Numbered from the stretch's first letter, positions 16,945 to 25,924 are shown. The stretch is 64,000 bases of DNA from Glycomyces niveus (GCF_017592475.1 NZ_JAGFNP010000011.1:10346-74345), one strand, 5' to 3'. Made by a program: numbers and translations. Notes: generated by a model not told the origin, from the letters alone.

Positions 16945-18381
16945 CTAGAGGACGCCCTTGCTCCAAGGCCCCCAGATCGCGATCGTGCGCCCCGGCTCCA
17001 ACGCCGGGTCGCCCAGCAGGCCGCGCGTCGCGCCCTGCATGTTCGCGAACAGCACCTTGCCGTCAGGCGAGAACGTCGCGCCGCACCACTCGGTCTTGCC
17101 CTCGTGGTACACCAGCGGGAAGATCTCCCCGTCCCGCGTCAGGCCCCGCATCGCCGGCAGGTCGCGGCTGGTGTCCTCGCACAGGATCAGGTTCCCGCCC
17201 GGCGAGACCGTGATGTTGTCCGGATAGGACAAGAGCTCCGCGTCGGGCGATTCGAACACCAGCTTGATCGTGCCGCCCTTGTGACCGCGCGGCCGGTACT
17301 CCCACAGCTGGCCCTCGCCCTCGTCACCGCCCGAAGTGGACGCGATGTAGACCGCGCCGTCGCCGTAGAAGCAGCCCTCGAGCCGCCCGAACACCGCCGC
17401 GCCCCGCGCCCAGCCCTGGTCGAACACCGCCAGCTCGTTCGCCTCGGCGTCCGCCGGGTCCGGGTCGTCGATGTCGACCCACTCCACGTACAGGCTCCTC
17501 CCGGCGCGCTGGCCGGTGCGGGTGTCGTAGTTCCACGCGTCGGCGATCTTCAGCATCTGCAGCTGCCCGCCCTCGGCGAGGTCGCCCGGCACGTTCGGCA
17601 GGAACCGGTAGAACCCGGCCGTGTTCTGGTCCTCGGTCTCGTAGACCACGCCCGAGCGCGGGTCCACGGCCACCGCCTCGTGCACGAACCGGCCCATCTC
17701 CTTGAGCGGCACCGGCACCGTCTCGCCGTTCTCCGCCGACGGCACCTCGAACACGTACCCGTGCTCGGCCGCCCAGCCCGCGCCCTTCCCGGCCGTGGTC
17801 TCCTCGCACGAGAGCCACGAGCCCCACGGGGTCGGGCCGCCCGCGCAGTTCACGATCGTGCCCGACAGGGACTGCCAGGCCTCCACGAAGTGCGGCTCGC
17901 CGTCGTCCCAGCGCACGCTCATCGTCGTGGTCCCGCCGCCGCCGAGCGCGTCGTAGCGGTGCTCGGGGCTGCCGGCCGGGACGCCCACGCCGGGCTCGTT
18001 GCGCTCCTCGTGGTTGCGCACCAGCCGCCACTGGCCGCGCCGCCCGGTCGGGAAGCAGGCCATGCCGTCGTGCGCGAGCGGCGTGCGGTTGCCGTCGCTC
18101 ATCGGCGACGCCGCGACCGCGAACACCTTGAAGTCGAAGCCCTCAGGGAGCCACAGGGTCTGGGAGAAGCCCGTCTCGGGGTCGGTGCGGGTGAGCTCCC
18201 GCAGCTCGCCGTAGCCGCCGTTGTCGGGGCAGTCGCGGTCCTTCTCGCCGTCCTTGGCGTGGGCCGCGCGGATCGACAGGCCCTCCATCGCGGCGACCGC
18301 GAAGAGGCTCGCGCCCGCGGCGGCCGCGCCTCGGCGCAGGAAGCTGCGGCGGTTCGCGCCGCCGGTCGAGAGGATCGCCAT
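16945..18381 (-). CDS. Tat-exported PhoX-family (DUF839) phosphatase-like protein
   Basis: 478 residues. The N-terminus has a twin-arginine signal (ANRRSFLRRG, hydrophobic stretch, then AHA). The mature part is a beta-propeller of the PhoX/DUF839 family: HDGMACFPTG, RNHEERN, GTIVNCAGGPTPWGSWLSCEET, GRFVHEAVAVDP, DGAVYIAST and WCGATFSPDGKVLFAN. Homologues are Ca2+/Fe3+ alkaline phosphatases that release phosphate from esters outside the cell. ATG 18381 has AAGGAG six bases upstream; the longer reading frame adds an unrelated N-terminus and is rejected. A PHO-box-like repeat 78 bases upstream supports phosphate control. Confidence 0.88.
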   Translation of the reverse strand: MAILSTGGANRRSFLRRGAAAAGASLFAVAAMEGLSIRAAHAKDGEKDRDCPDNGGYGELRELTRTDPETGFSQTLWLPEGFDFKVFAVAASPMSDGNRTPLAHDGMACFPTGRRGQWRLVRNHEERNEPGVGVPAGSPEHRYDALGGGGTTTMSVRWDDGEPHFVEAWQSLSGTIVNCAGGPTPWGSWLSCEETTAGKGAGWAAEHGYVFEVPSAENGETVPVPLKEMGRFVHEAVAVDPRSGVVYETEDQNTAGFYRFLPNVPGDLAEGGQLQMLKIADAWNYDTRTGQRAGRSLYVEWVDIDDPDPADAEANELAVFDQGWARGAAVFGRLEGCFYGDGAVYIASTSGGDEGEGQLWEYRPRGHKGGTIKLVFESPDAELLSYPDNITVSPGGNLILCEDTSRDLPAMRGLTRDGEIFPLVYHEGKTEWCGATFSPDGKVLFANMQGATRGLLGDPALEPGRTIAIWGPWSKGVL

Positions 18382-18458
18382 TCCGGTCTCCTTATTGACG
18401 GGGCAATCGGGGGTGTGTACGGGCCGTACGCGGCCGATCCTTCCGGCCCCCGGGGTTG

Positions 18459-18491
18459 GCCAGGCAATCACGACGTGAACGCGAGGTGACC
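18459..18491 (-). promoter_or_regulatory. PHO-box-like triple 11-bp direct repeat
   Basis: On the minus strand three 11-base units run in tandem: GGTCACCTCGC (18491-18481), GTTCACGTCGT (18480-18470) and GATTGCCTGGC (18469-18459). The first two fit the Streptomyces PhoP unit G(G/T)TCAYYYR(G/C)G closely; the third is degenerate, as is usual for outer units. It is 78 bases upstream of the phoX-like start. Confidence 0.6.
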
Positions 18492-18548
18492 GGTTGCATA
18501 AGGCTTCGGCCTCCCCGAAACGTCGCACTCAGCTGACACAATGGGGCC

Positions 18549-20762
18549 GTGAGCACGACTGACGCAGAAGTGGACGGCACCGACCGGACCGACGACCCCG
18601 ACTTCCAGCGCGCCCGCGCGCGCCACGAGGACCTGTCGGTGGAGATCACCGAGCACCGCCGCCGGTACTACGCCGAAGACGCGCCCACCATCTCGGACAG
18701 CCAGTTCGACGAGCTCATGCACGAGCTCGTCGACATCGAGACGGCCTACCCCGAGCTGAAGAACGAGGACTCGCCCACCCAGCAGGTCGGCACCTTCTCC
18801 ACCGCGTTCACGCCCGTGCAGCACCTCGAGAAGATGCTCAGCCTCCAAGACGTGTTCAGCCTCGACGAGGTCCAGGCCTGGGCCGACCGCATCACCGCCG
18901 AGGTCCCCGGCGAGCCGTACCTGTGCGAGGTCAAGATCGACGGCCTCGCCGTCGACCTGGTGTACGAGCAGGGCCGCCTCACCAAGGCCGCCACCCGCGG
19001 CGACGGCGTCACCGGCGAAGACGTCACCGCGAACGTCGCCACCATCGCCGCCGTCCCGCAGCGCCTCGCCGCCGCCGACGGCCACGACGTGCCCGAACTC
19101 CTCGAAGTCCGCGGCGAGGTCTACTTCCCCAGCGCCGACTTCCTGCGGCTCAACGAGTCCCAGGTCGCCGCCGGCAAGGCCCCGTTCGCCAACCCGCGCA
19201 ACGCCGCCGCTGGGTCCCTGCGCCAGAAGGACGCCGCGAAGACCGCCGAGCGGCCCCTCAGCTTCATCGCCCACGGCCTCGGGGCCCTGCGCGGCTTCGA
19301 ACCCGACTCGCAGTCCCACGCGTACGCCGCACTCGCCGCCTGGGGCCTGCCCACCAGCCCCTACTGGCGCGTCGTGGGCACCGTCGAAGAGGCGTACGAC
19401 TACATCGCCGAGTTCGGCGAGCAGCGCCACCGACTCGTGCACGAGATCGACGGCGTCGTCATCAAGATCGATCGGCTCGACGTCCAGCGCCGCCTCGGCG
19501 CGACCTCCCGCACGCCCCGCTGGGCCGTCGCCTACAAGTTCCCGCCCGAGGAGGTCAACACCAGGCTCCTCGACATCAAGGTCTCCATCGGACGCACCGG
19601 CCGAGCCACCCCCTACGCCGTGCTCGAGCCCGTGCGCGTCGCCGGCTCCGAGGTCGAGTTCGCGACCCTCCACAACGCCGACCAGGTGAAGGCCAAGGGC
19701 GTCCGCATCGGCGACACCGTCGTCGTCCGCAAGGCCGGCGACGTCATCCCCGAAGTCGTCGCCCCCGTCGAGGCCGCCCGCACCGGCGACGAGACCGAGT
19801 TCGTGATGCCCGAGCGCTGCCCCGAATGCGGCAGCGTCCTGGCCCCCGCCGCCGAAGGCGACGTCGACCTGCGCTGCCCCAACGCCCGCTCCTGCCCCGG
19901 GCAGCTGCGCGAGCGCCTCGCCTACCTCTCCGGCCGCTCCTGCTTCGACGTCGACCGCATGGGCTACATCGCGTGCGCCGCGCTCGTCGAACCCCTCGGC
20001 GCCGACCCGGTCCTGGTCGACGAAGGCGGCGTCTTCGACCTCAAGATGGACGACCTCCTGCCCATCCAGGTCGTCGTGCGCGACCCCGACACCGGCCTGC
20101 CGAAGCAGGACCCGAAGACCGGCGAGGACAAGGTCGTCGCCTACTTCGCCAACAAGAACGGCGAACCGAAGAAGACCGCCGTCCAGATGCTCGAGAACCT
20201 CGAGGCCGCCAAGCGCCAGCCCCTGTGGAGGGTCGTCAACGCGCTCTCGATCCGCCACGTCGGCCCCGTGGCCGCCCAGGCGCTCGCCGAGCACTTCGGC
20301 GACCTCGACCGCATCGCGAACGCCGACGAGGCCGAGATGGCCGCTGTGGACGGCGTCGGCCCCACCATCGCCGCCGCCATCAAGGACTGGTTCGCCGTCG
20401 ACTGGCACCGCGCGATCGTCGAGCGCTGGCGCGAGGCGGGGGTGCGGATGCAGGACGACGCGCCCGACCCCTCCGAGGCGCTCCCGCAGACGCTTGAAGG
20501 GCTCACGATCGTCATCACCGGCGGCATCCCCGATTATACGCGCGAGGGCGCGGCCGCGGCCGTGAAGGCCCGCGGCGGCAAGGTCTCCGGTTCGGTGTCC
20601 AAGAAGACCAGTGCGGTCGTGGCGGGGGAGAAGCCGGGCTCCAAATACGACAAGGCCGTGCAGCTCGGCGTACCGGTCGTCGCTGGCGCGGATTTCGCGG
20701 CCCTCCTCGAAGACGGGTTGTCCGCACCGCAAACTCCCGATGCCGAGACCGAACCAGAATGA
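18549..20762 (+). CDS. ligA: NAD-dependent DNA ligase LigA
   Basis: Seals nicks in replication and repair using NAD+. The 737 residues hold the family domains in order: Ia (YYAEDAPTISDSQFDELM), the adenylation domain with K129 in EVKIDGLAVDL and IDGVVIKID, the OB fold (ATPYAVLEPV, VRKAGDVIPEV), a zinc finger (CPECG and CPNARSCPG), helix-hairpin-helix repeats (RHVGPVAAQAL, VDGVGPTIAAAI) and a C-terminal BRCT domain (LEGLTIVITGGIPDYTREGA). The GTG at 18549 is the only start before domain Ia. CACAAT ends seven bases before it, suggesting a leaderless transcript. Confidence 0.97.
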   Translation: MSTTDAEVDGTDRTDDPDFQRARARHEDLSVEITEHRRRYYAEDAPTISDSQFDELMHELVDIETAYPELKNEDSPTQQVGTFSTAFTPVQHLEKMLSLQDVFSLDEVQAWADRITAEVPGEPYLCEVKIDGLAVDLVYEQGRLTKAATRGDGVTGEDVTANVATIAAVPQRLAAADGHDVPELLEVRGEVYFPSADFLRLNESQVAAGKAPFANPRNAAAGSLRQKDAAKTAERPLSFIAHGLGALRGFEPDSQSHAYAALAAWGLPTSPYWRVVGTVEEAYDYIAEFGEQRHRLVHEIDGVVIKIDRLDVQRRLGATSRTPRWAVAYKFPPEEVNTRLLDIKVSIGRTGRATPYAVLEPVRVAGSEVEFATLHNADQVKAKGVRIGDTVVVRKAGDVIPEVVAPVEAARTGDETEFVMPERCPECGSVLAPAAEGDVDLRCPNARSCPGQLRERLAYLSGRSCFDVDRMGYIACAALVEPLGADPVLVDEGGVFDLKMDDLLPIQVVVRDPDTGLPKQDPKTGEDKVVAYFANKNGEPKKTAVQMLENLEAAKRQPLWRVVNALSIRHVGPVAAQALAEHFGDLDRIANADEAEMAAVDGVGPTIAAAIKDWFAVDWHRAIVERWREAGVRMQDDAPDPSEALPQTLEGLTIVITGGIPDYTREGAAAAVKARGGKVSGSVSKKTSAVVAGEKPGSKYDKAVQLGVPVVAGADFAALLEDGLSAPQTPDAETEPE

Positions 20763-21098
20763 TCACAACTTCGTAACGATCCGTATTCCTATACGGGGGG
20801 AGGCTCGTTAGATCAGGGCAGAGTCGTCTCGTGGATGCTCGCCCTTGTCGTACCAACGGCTCGGCCCCCATCGCCCGAAAGGGCCGCCGAGGCTGGAACC
20901 GACCGCGGGAGACGCTGCCGCGAACACCGGATAACGGTTTCTGTAATTGGCATGTCGCGCCTGGTCACAACTGTGCCGCATGTGCTCCCGGCGTTGTCTG
21001 GGAGCGGAATTCGCGATATGACAGAGGAGTCGGCCGCGACCGGCCCCGGGGGATTCTGGCGCGTCACCCGGAGCGGGCGCGGCAGTGGGAGGAGCGAA
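20763..21098. other. Intergenic region upstream of the GGDEF-EAL gene
   Basis: No separate gene is convincing here. The reading frame of the next gene is open through it, with an in-frame ATG at 21018, but no good ribosome binding site until 21099. It contains a small perfect hairpin CCGTAT-TCCT-ATACGG (20781-20796) after ligA and a GGTCACAACTGTGCC near-palindrome around 20960. I see no c-di-GMP riboswitch consensus. Confidence 0.4.
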
Positions 21099-23126
21099 AT
21101 GGCCACGACGCTCATGCGCAACACTGCGCCTAGAGAGCATCCGGGCCGGTACTACGGCTTCATGGCCGCGGTCGCCATCGCGGCGGTCGCCGGTGCCGTC
21201 GCCGTGTCCGTCGCGAGCAGCGCGCCGGAGGGCGGCTGGTTCGGCGTGCCCTTCGCGTTCTGGCTCACCGCCGGGCTCGCGATGGTCGCCGAGCTGCGCC
21301 CGACCCGCTGGGGCGGCCTGTGGATGTCGCCGATGGCGTCGATCTACCTCGTGTACGTCCTGGCCACCATGATCACCTGGGGCTTCCTGCCCGCGCTGAT
21401 CGTCCAGTCCGCGGCCATCGGGATGCTGATGGTGCAGCTCAAGGCCTCCACCTGGCGGGCGGTCTTCAACATCTCGCAGCAGGGCCTCGCACTCGTCCTC
21501 GCCTGGTACGTGTGGGACGCGGTCGCCCACGGCGCGGTCTGGAACGGCGAAGCAGCCCAGCTCCTCGCCGTCTTCGCGGCCGGGTCGGTCTGGACCCTGA
21601 CGAGCTTCGCGCTCGTCGCCGGCCGCCACAGCCTGCGCACCGACGACGGCTACCTCGACCTGTTCTGGCAGTGGTTCCGCAGCGAATGGGCGCTGCGCGC
21701 CACCCAGATCGCGATCGCGCCCATCGTCGCGAGCGCCGCGATCTCCTCGTGGTGGCTGGTGGCGGCCTCCGCGATCCCGATCTTCGCCGTGTACCGCATC
21801 CTGCAGACCGCCGCCGACCGCGAGCGCGAGGCCGACCACGACCCGCTCACGGGCCTGCTCAACCGCAAGGGCTTCCAGCAGGCCGTCGACGGCAAACTCA
21901 CCGACGCGACCGAGACCGGCACCGCCGTGGCCGTGCTCATCCTCGACCTCGACCGTTTCGCCGACGTCAACTCCGCGCTCGGCCACCAGGTCGGCGACCA
22001 GCTGCTCATCGAGCTCGCGCAGCGCTTCGAGGCGGACAAGCCCAAGGGCAAGGTCATCGCGCGCCTGGGCGGCGACGAGTTCGCGTTCATGTGGTCCGAA
22101 CTGGACGGCATGACCGACCCGATGGAGTGCGCCCGCGAGATCCGCGCCCGCCTGGACGCCCCGATCGTCCTGGGCGACGCGAGCGTCGAAGTGGACGGCT
22201 CGGTCGGCGTCGCGGTCTTCCCCGACGACGGCGCGGACTTTCAGACCCTGTTCCGCCACGCGGACATCGCGATGTACGAGTCGAAGCAGCGCGCCTCCTC
22301 GTTCGCGCGGTACGCCCCCGAGTTCGACCACAACTCGCCCGAGCGGCTGCTGCTCCTCGGCGACGTGCGCCGCACCCTCGACCACCCCGACACGCCCGGC
22401 GTGAACCTCTACTACCAGCCGCAGGTGCGCCTGGTCGACGGCGAGGTCATCGGCGCCGAGGCGCTGCTGCGCTACCACCACCCCGAGCGGGGGATCGTCA
22501 ACCCGGCCGAGATCATCGAGACCGCCGAGCACTCCTCGGTGATGCGGATGCTTACCGAGCGGGTCGTCGACATCGCCCTGCGCCAGCTCCGGTCCTGGAA
22601 CGAGTCGGGCTACGACCTGCGGATGGCCGTGAACGTCTCGGTGCGCGACCTGCAGTCCCCGGAGTTCACGGACTTCCTGACCGAGCGCATCGACGCGTAC
22701 GGGGTGAACGCGCAGAAGCTGCAGTTGGAGATCACCGAGTCGGCGCTGATGGCCGACCCGCGCCGCGTGGTCGTCAACGTGCAGCGCCTCTCCGACCTCG
22801 GCGTGGGCATCAGCCTCGACGACTTCGGCACCGGGTTCTCCTCGATGCAGCACCTGCGCCGCCTGCCGGTCACCGAGATCAAGATCGACAAGTCGTTCGT
22901 GACCACGCTGATCGACGACCCGGACAACGCCGCGATCGTCTCGACCACGATCGACCTGGGCCGGGCGCTGGACGTCGAGGTAGTGGCCGAGGGCGTGGAG
23001 GACGAGAAGGTCCGCAAGCAGCTCGAGGGCTGGGGCTGCCACGCCGGGCAGGGCTGGCACTTCGCCAAGCCGATGGCGCCCGACGCGTTCGAGCGGTGGA
23101 TGGCCGACCACCGCCGCACCCAGTGA
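21099..23126 (+). CDS. Membrane GGDEF-EAL cyclic-di-GMP enzyme
   Basis: 675 residues. The first ~225 form about six to seven transmembrane helices with no recognised sensor domain. A GGDEF domain follows with an intact GGDEF active site (324-328) in RLGGDEFAFMW, then an EAL domain starting with E454-A-L in GAEALLRYHHP. EAL catalytic and metal positions look intact: NVSVRDL, LEITESALM, DDFGTGFSS, KIDKSFV and AEGVED. It could both make and degrade c-di-GMP, as for Streptomyces CdgA/RmdB-type proteins. GGAGG lies six bases before the ATG at 21099; a longer product from 21018 is possible. Confidence 0.93.
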   Translation: MATTLMRNTAPREHPGRYYGFMAAVAIAAVAGAVAVSVASSAPEGGWFGVPFAFWLTAGLAMVAELRPTRWGGLWMSPMASIYLVYVLATMITWGFLPALIVQSAAIGMLMVQLKASTWRAVFNISQQGLALVLAWYVWDAVAHGAVWNGEAAQLLAVFAAGSVWTLTSFALVAGRHSLRTDDGYLDLFWQWFRSEWALRATQIAIAPIVASAAISSWWLVAASAIPIFAVYRILQTAADREREADHDPLTGLLNRKGFQQAVDGKLTDATETGTAVAVLILDLDRFADVNSALGHQVGDQLLIELAQRFEADKPKGKVIARLGGDEFAFMWSELDGMTDPMECAREIRARLDAPIVLGDASVEVDGSVGVAVFPDDGADFQTLFRHADIAMYESKQRASSFARYAPEFDHNSPERLLLLGDVRRTLDHPDTPGVNLYYQPQVRLVDGEVIGAEALLRYHHPERGIVNPAEIIETAEHSSVMRMLTERVVDIALRQLRSWNESGYDLRMAVNVSVRDLQSPEFTDFLTERIDAYGVNAQKLQLEITESALMADPRRVVVNVQRLSDLGVGISLDDFGTGFSSMQHLRRLPVTEIKIDKSFVTTLIDDPDNAAIVSTTIDLGRALDVEVVAEGVEDEKVRKQLEGWGCHAGQGWHFAKPMAPDAFERWMADHRRTQ

Positions 23127-23223
23127 CAACGCCACAAGGGAGTTTTCGGACACCTTGCGGCCTGCGCGGTCAGATATCCGAGCCGTGATCGTAAATGTCG
23201 GTGGCCTGTGTCAGGCTGTGGGC

Positions 23224-24210
23224 ATGAACGCTGCGATCAAAGGCGCTGTGCCGCCGAACGACGTGCTCGCCCGGTTCGAGCCGCACCGGCGCGAGCTGTG
23301 CGCGTACGCCTACCGGATGCTCGGCTCCTCGTTCGAGGCCGAGGACGCCGTGCAGGAGGCCTTCACGCGGGCGTGGAAGTCCCACGACTCGTTCGAAGGC
23401 CGCTCGTCGCTGCGCTCGTGGCTCTACAAGATCACCACGAACGTCTGCCTCGACATGCTCAAGGGACCGCAGCGCCGGGCCCGCCCGATGGACCTGGCCC
23501 CCGCCTCCGACGCGGGCACGCCCCTGCCCGCGCCCGAGCCGGACTACCTGTGGGTCGAGCCGATCCCCGACTCGATGGCCTTCGGCGCCGACCCGGCCGC
23601 CGCCGCCGAGGCGAAGGACACGCTCAGGCTCGCGTTCGTGGCCGCCGTCCAGCACCTGCCCGCCAAGCAGCGCGCGGTGATGCTCATGCGCGAGGTCTTG
23701 CGCTTCTCCGCGGCCGAGACCGCCGAAGCCCTGCACTTGAGCCCGGCGAGCGTGAACTCCGCGCTCCAGCGTGCCAAGGCGACGATGGAGCAGGTCCACG
23801 CCAAGCCCGACGAGTCCTACGAGATCGACGACGCCGACCTGCGCAAGCTCGTCGACGGCTATGTGAGCGCCTTCGAGGCGTACGACATGGACGCCCTGAC
23901 GGCCCTGTGCACGCAGGACGTGGCGCTCTCGATGCCGCCGTTCCCGCTGTGGGTCCAGGGCCACGCGAGCGTCGCCGAGTTCATGGTCACCACCGGCAAG
24001 GGCTGCGAGAACTCCAAGCTCGTCCCGGTCAGCGCCAACGGCCTCCCCGCCTTCGGGCACTACAAGCCGAGCGACACGCCGGGCGTGTGGGAGCCCTGGT
24101 CGATCACCGTCCTCGAACTCGAGGGCGGCAAGATCTCCGGCCTCAACTACTTCCTGGACACGGAGAAGCTCTTCCCGCTCTTCGGCCTCCCGCCCGAATA
24201 CCGCGAGTAG
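23224..24210 (+). CDS. ECF sigma factor with C-terminal SnoaL-like domain
   Basis: 328 residues. Sigma region 2 is at the N-terminus (LCAYAYRMLGSSFEAEDAVQEAFTRAW, RSWLYKITTNVCLDML) and region 4 in the middle (LPAKQRAVMLMREVLRFSAAETAEALHLSPASVNSALQRA). The last ~120 residues look like a SnoaL/NTF2-like fold that in related ECF groups modulates sigma activity in place of an anti-sigma. It resembles the SigX5/TIGR02960-type group. No anti-sigma gene is next to it. The ATG at 23224 lacks a ribosome binding site. Confidence 0.88.
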   Translation: MNAAIKGAVPPNDVLARFEPHRRELCAYAYRMLGSSFEAEDAVQEAFTRAWKSHDSFEGRSSLRSWLYKITTNVCLDMLKGPQRRARPMDLAPASDAGTPLPAPEPDYLWVEPIPDSMAFGADPAAAAEAKDTLRLAFVAAVQHLPAKQRAVMLMREVLRFSAAETAEALHLSPASVNSALQRAKATMEQVHAKPDESYEIDDADLRKLVDGYVSAFEAYDMDALTALCTQDVALSMPPFPLWVQGHASVAEFMVTTGKGCENSKLVPVSANGLPAFGHYKPSDTPGVWEPWSITVLELEGGKISGLNYFLDTEKLFPLFGLPPEYRE

Positions 24211-24217
24211 ACCTGAC

Positions 24218-24258
24218 GACCGCCGCCCCGCACTCATCGTGCGGGGCGGTCTTCGTTT
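24218..24258 (+). terminator. Terminator after the ECF sigma gene
   Basis: GACCGCCGCCCCGCAC pairs with GTGCGGGGCGGTC across a short TCATC loop, followed by TTCGTTT. It separates the sigma gene from the VOC gene, which has its own promoter just downstream. Confidence 0.75.
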
Positions 24259-24260
24259 CC

Positions 24261-24289
24261 GGGACACTGTCACACCCCCGCCTTACGCT
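24261..24289 (+). promoter_or_regulatory. Candidate leaderless promoter of VOC gene
   Basis: GGGACA (24261-24266) and TACGCT (24284-24289) are 17 bases apart; the ATG follows six bases after TACGCT. It sits directly behind the preceding terminator. The same TACGCT hexamer at the same spacing occurs before the ABC exporter gene at 37210. Confidence 0.5.
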
Positions 24290-24295
24290 CGCGGT

Positions 24296-24751
24296 ATGCC
24301 TGTGCACTTCAAGATCGTCATCGACTGCGCCGATCCCCACCGCCTCGCGGCCTTCTGGGCCGAGGCCATGGACTACCGGGTCGAGGACCACTCGCCCTTC
24401 ATCGCGGGCCTCCTCGCCAAGGGCATCATCACCGCCGACCTCCTCACCGAGGTCGACGGCCACCACGCCTGGAAGACCCTCGCCGCGGTCCGCAACCCCG
24501 ACGACCCCTTCGACTCGACCACGGACGCGGGCCAGGGCATGCGCCTGCTCTTCCAGCAGGTCCCCGAGCCGAAGACCGTGAAGAACCGCCTCCACCTCGA
24601 CCTCCACGTCGGCGCCGACCAGATCGACTCCGAGGTGAAGCGCCTCGAAGCCCTCGGCGGCACCCGCCTGAGCGACCGCTTCAATGAGAACGGCGCCGAA
24701 TGGATCGTCATGGGCGACCCCGAAGGCAACGAATTCTGCGTCCACTCCTGA
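24296..24751 (+). CDS. VOC-superfamily (glyoxalase-like) protein
   Basis: 151 residues. The beta-alpha-beta-beta-beta modules of the vicinal oxygen chelate fold are visible: FKIVIDCADPHRLAAFWAEAM at the N-terminus, RLHLDLHVGADQID in the middle and GAEWIVMGDPEGNEFCVHS at the end. The final E of PEGNEFC is a usual metal-binding position. Short proteins of this type are abundant in actinobacteria and mostly of unknown substrate. The start has no ribosome binding site but a well-placed -10 element. Confidence 0.88.
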   Translation: MPVHFKIVIDCADPHRLAAFWAEAMDYRVEDHSPFIAGLLAKGIITADLLTEVDGHHAWKTLAAVRNPDDPFDSTTDAGQGMRLLFQQVPEPKTVKNRLHLDLHVGADQIDSEVKRLEALGGTRLSDRFNENGAEWIVMGDPEGNEFCVHS

Positions 24752-24823
24752 CGGTCCTTCACGCGGGCCTCCGTGCCTGGGATGATGAGGGTCCACGCCC
24801 GCATGCCCGAACGGAGGCCCGAT

Positions 24824-25150
24824 GTGGACGAAGTCCCCGATGAAAGCCCCAGCCTGCCGGGACCCACGAGCGGAGGCCTCGACTTGGGCGCCCTGAAACC
24901 CTGGCACCTGCTCATCCTGCTCTGCCTGGTCGCAGTGATCGGCGGGATCGTCCTGACGGTCGTGCTCGTCGCCAACTCGGCCAAGAAGAACCAGCAGCAG
25001 TACCCGTACCCGCCTCCGACGTACCCGCCGTCCGGCCCGCAGCAATGGCAAGGCCAACCGCCGCCCGGCGGCCCCCAGCAACCGCCGTACCCGCCCGGAA
25101 CCCAACCGCCCCCATCCCCGCCGAGCACGCCACCACCACCGCCCGGCTGA
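24824..25150 (+). CDS. Small single-pass membrane protein with Pro-rich tail
   Basis: 108 residues: a short acidic N-terminus, one strong transmembrane helix (about 21-43, WHLLILLCLVAVIGGIVLTV) and a C-terminal tail built almost only of Pro, Gly, Gln and Tyr. The GTG at 24824 is chosen because GGAGG lies six bases upstream; ATGs further upstream have none. No domain is recognised. Proline-rich tails of this type often mediate protein contacts or cross the cell wall, but orientation is not evident. Confidence 0.7.
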   Translation: MDEVPDESPSLPGPTSGGLDLGALKPWHLLILLCLVAVIGGIVLTVVLVANSAKKNQQQYPYPPPTYPPSGPQQWQGQPPPGGPQQPPYPPGTQPPPSPPSTPPPPPG

Positions 25151-25206
25151 CCGCAATCGACACTCCGGAAGCCGCGGCCTCCGAGATTGCCGAGTGAATG
25201 CCGAAG

Positions 25207-25232
25207 GGCCGCAACGCAAAGCGTTGCGGTCC
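25207..25232. terminator. Bidirectional terminator between convergent genes
   Basis: GGGCCGCAACGC (from 25206) pairs with GCGTTGCGGTCC around an AAA loop, 12 base pairs with one G-U. It lies between the Pro-rich membrane protein gene and the minus-strand VOC gene. Confidence 0.75.
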
Positions 25233-25247
25233 TCAGGGTTTCCCGGA

Positions 25248-25667
25248 TCAAGCCCGCGGATACGGCATGTAGAACGGCTCCCACTGGTGGCCGTCGAGGT
25301 CGAGGAAGGTGCGGCCGTACATGCCGACCTCGGCCTCTTGGGCGCGGCGGTCCTGCTTGACGGTCTCCTCGGTGCCGCCGGCCTTGAGGGCGGCGTCGGT
25401 GAGCTCGTCCACGGCCTCGCGGTCCGGCAAGGCCAGCGCGTAGGCGGCGGCCGAGAACTTCGCGGTGTCGGCGATCGGGCGCTCGGCGAAGGTCGTGTAG
25501 AACTCCTTGGTCAGCAGCATCAGGCAGATGTTGTCGTCGACGACGACGCACGCGGCGTTCTCGTCGGTGAAGTCCGGGTTGATGCTCCATCCGAGCGCCT
25601 CGTAGAACGCCTTCGCGGCGTCGAGGTCGGCCACGGGCAGGTTCAGGAAGATCATCTTGTTCGCCAT
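25248..25667 (-). CDS. VOC-superfamily protein (glyoxalase/bleomycin-resistance type)
   Basis: 139 residues starting MANKMIFLNLPVADLDAAKAFYEALGW, the common start of this VOC group. The second half has KQDRRAQEAEVGMYGRTFLDLDGHQWEPFYM, close to a widespread 'lactoylglutathione lyase-like' family that has no proven substrate. ATG 25667 has AAAGGA seven bases upstream; the longer open frame to 25922 is rejected. It is divergent from the acetate uptake locus. Confidence 0.88.
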   Translation of the reverse strand: MANKMIFLNLPVADLDAAKAFYEALGWSINPDFTDENAACVVVDDNICLMLLTKEFYTTFAERPIADTAKFSAAAYALALPDREAVDELTDAALKAGGTEETVKQDRRAQEAEVGMYGRTFLDLDGHQWEPFYMPYPRA

Positions 25668-25892
25668 CGTGCGGTCCTTTCGGTGTTCCAATGCCTTCAC
25701 CAGTACAGACGAGATCGCTTCGCGGGATTCATCGTTCGCGCGAAAGAAACCCGAGAGGACCGCTCGTCGACCGTTCGCCGACCGCTCGGCGGGGCCTTCG
25801 CCGCAGGAAGTGAACCCCCCGGCGACACGCGTCACAGCAATGCTTCTCTCGGCCGCACGCGCCTCATAGGTTCCTTGTAAACCCGGCTCCGT

Positions 25893-25924
25893 GTCGACAC
25901 GCGCCTGACACACCGTCGACACGC
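25893..25924 (+). promoter_or_regulatory. LytTR-like direct repeat upstream of the acetate permease locus
   Basis: The decamer GTCGACACGC occurs at 25893-25902 and again, identical, at 25915-25924, giving a 22-base period with a 12-base gap. That geometry matches DNA sites of LytTR-domain regulators, and a LytTR regulator is encoded 3.4 kb downstream in the same locus. A related octamer CGACACGC is at 25823-25830. The box ends 27 bases before the DUF485 gene start. Confidence 0.5.

Noticed and set aside
20955..20970. BldD-type box (GGTCACAACTGTGCC)
   Set aside because: The spacing between TCAC and GTG differs from the BldD palindrome, so the match is not good enough.
20763..21098. c-di-GMP riboswitch before the GGDEF-EAL gene
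   Set aside because: No GEMM-type consensus or fold could be recognised; only a small hairpin after ligA.
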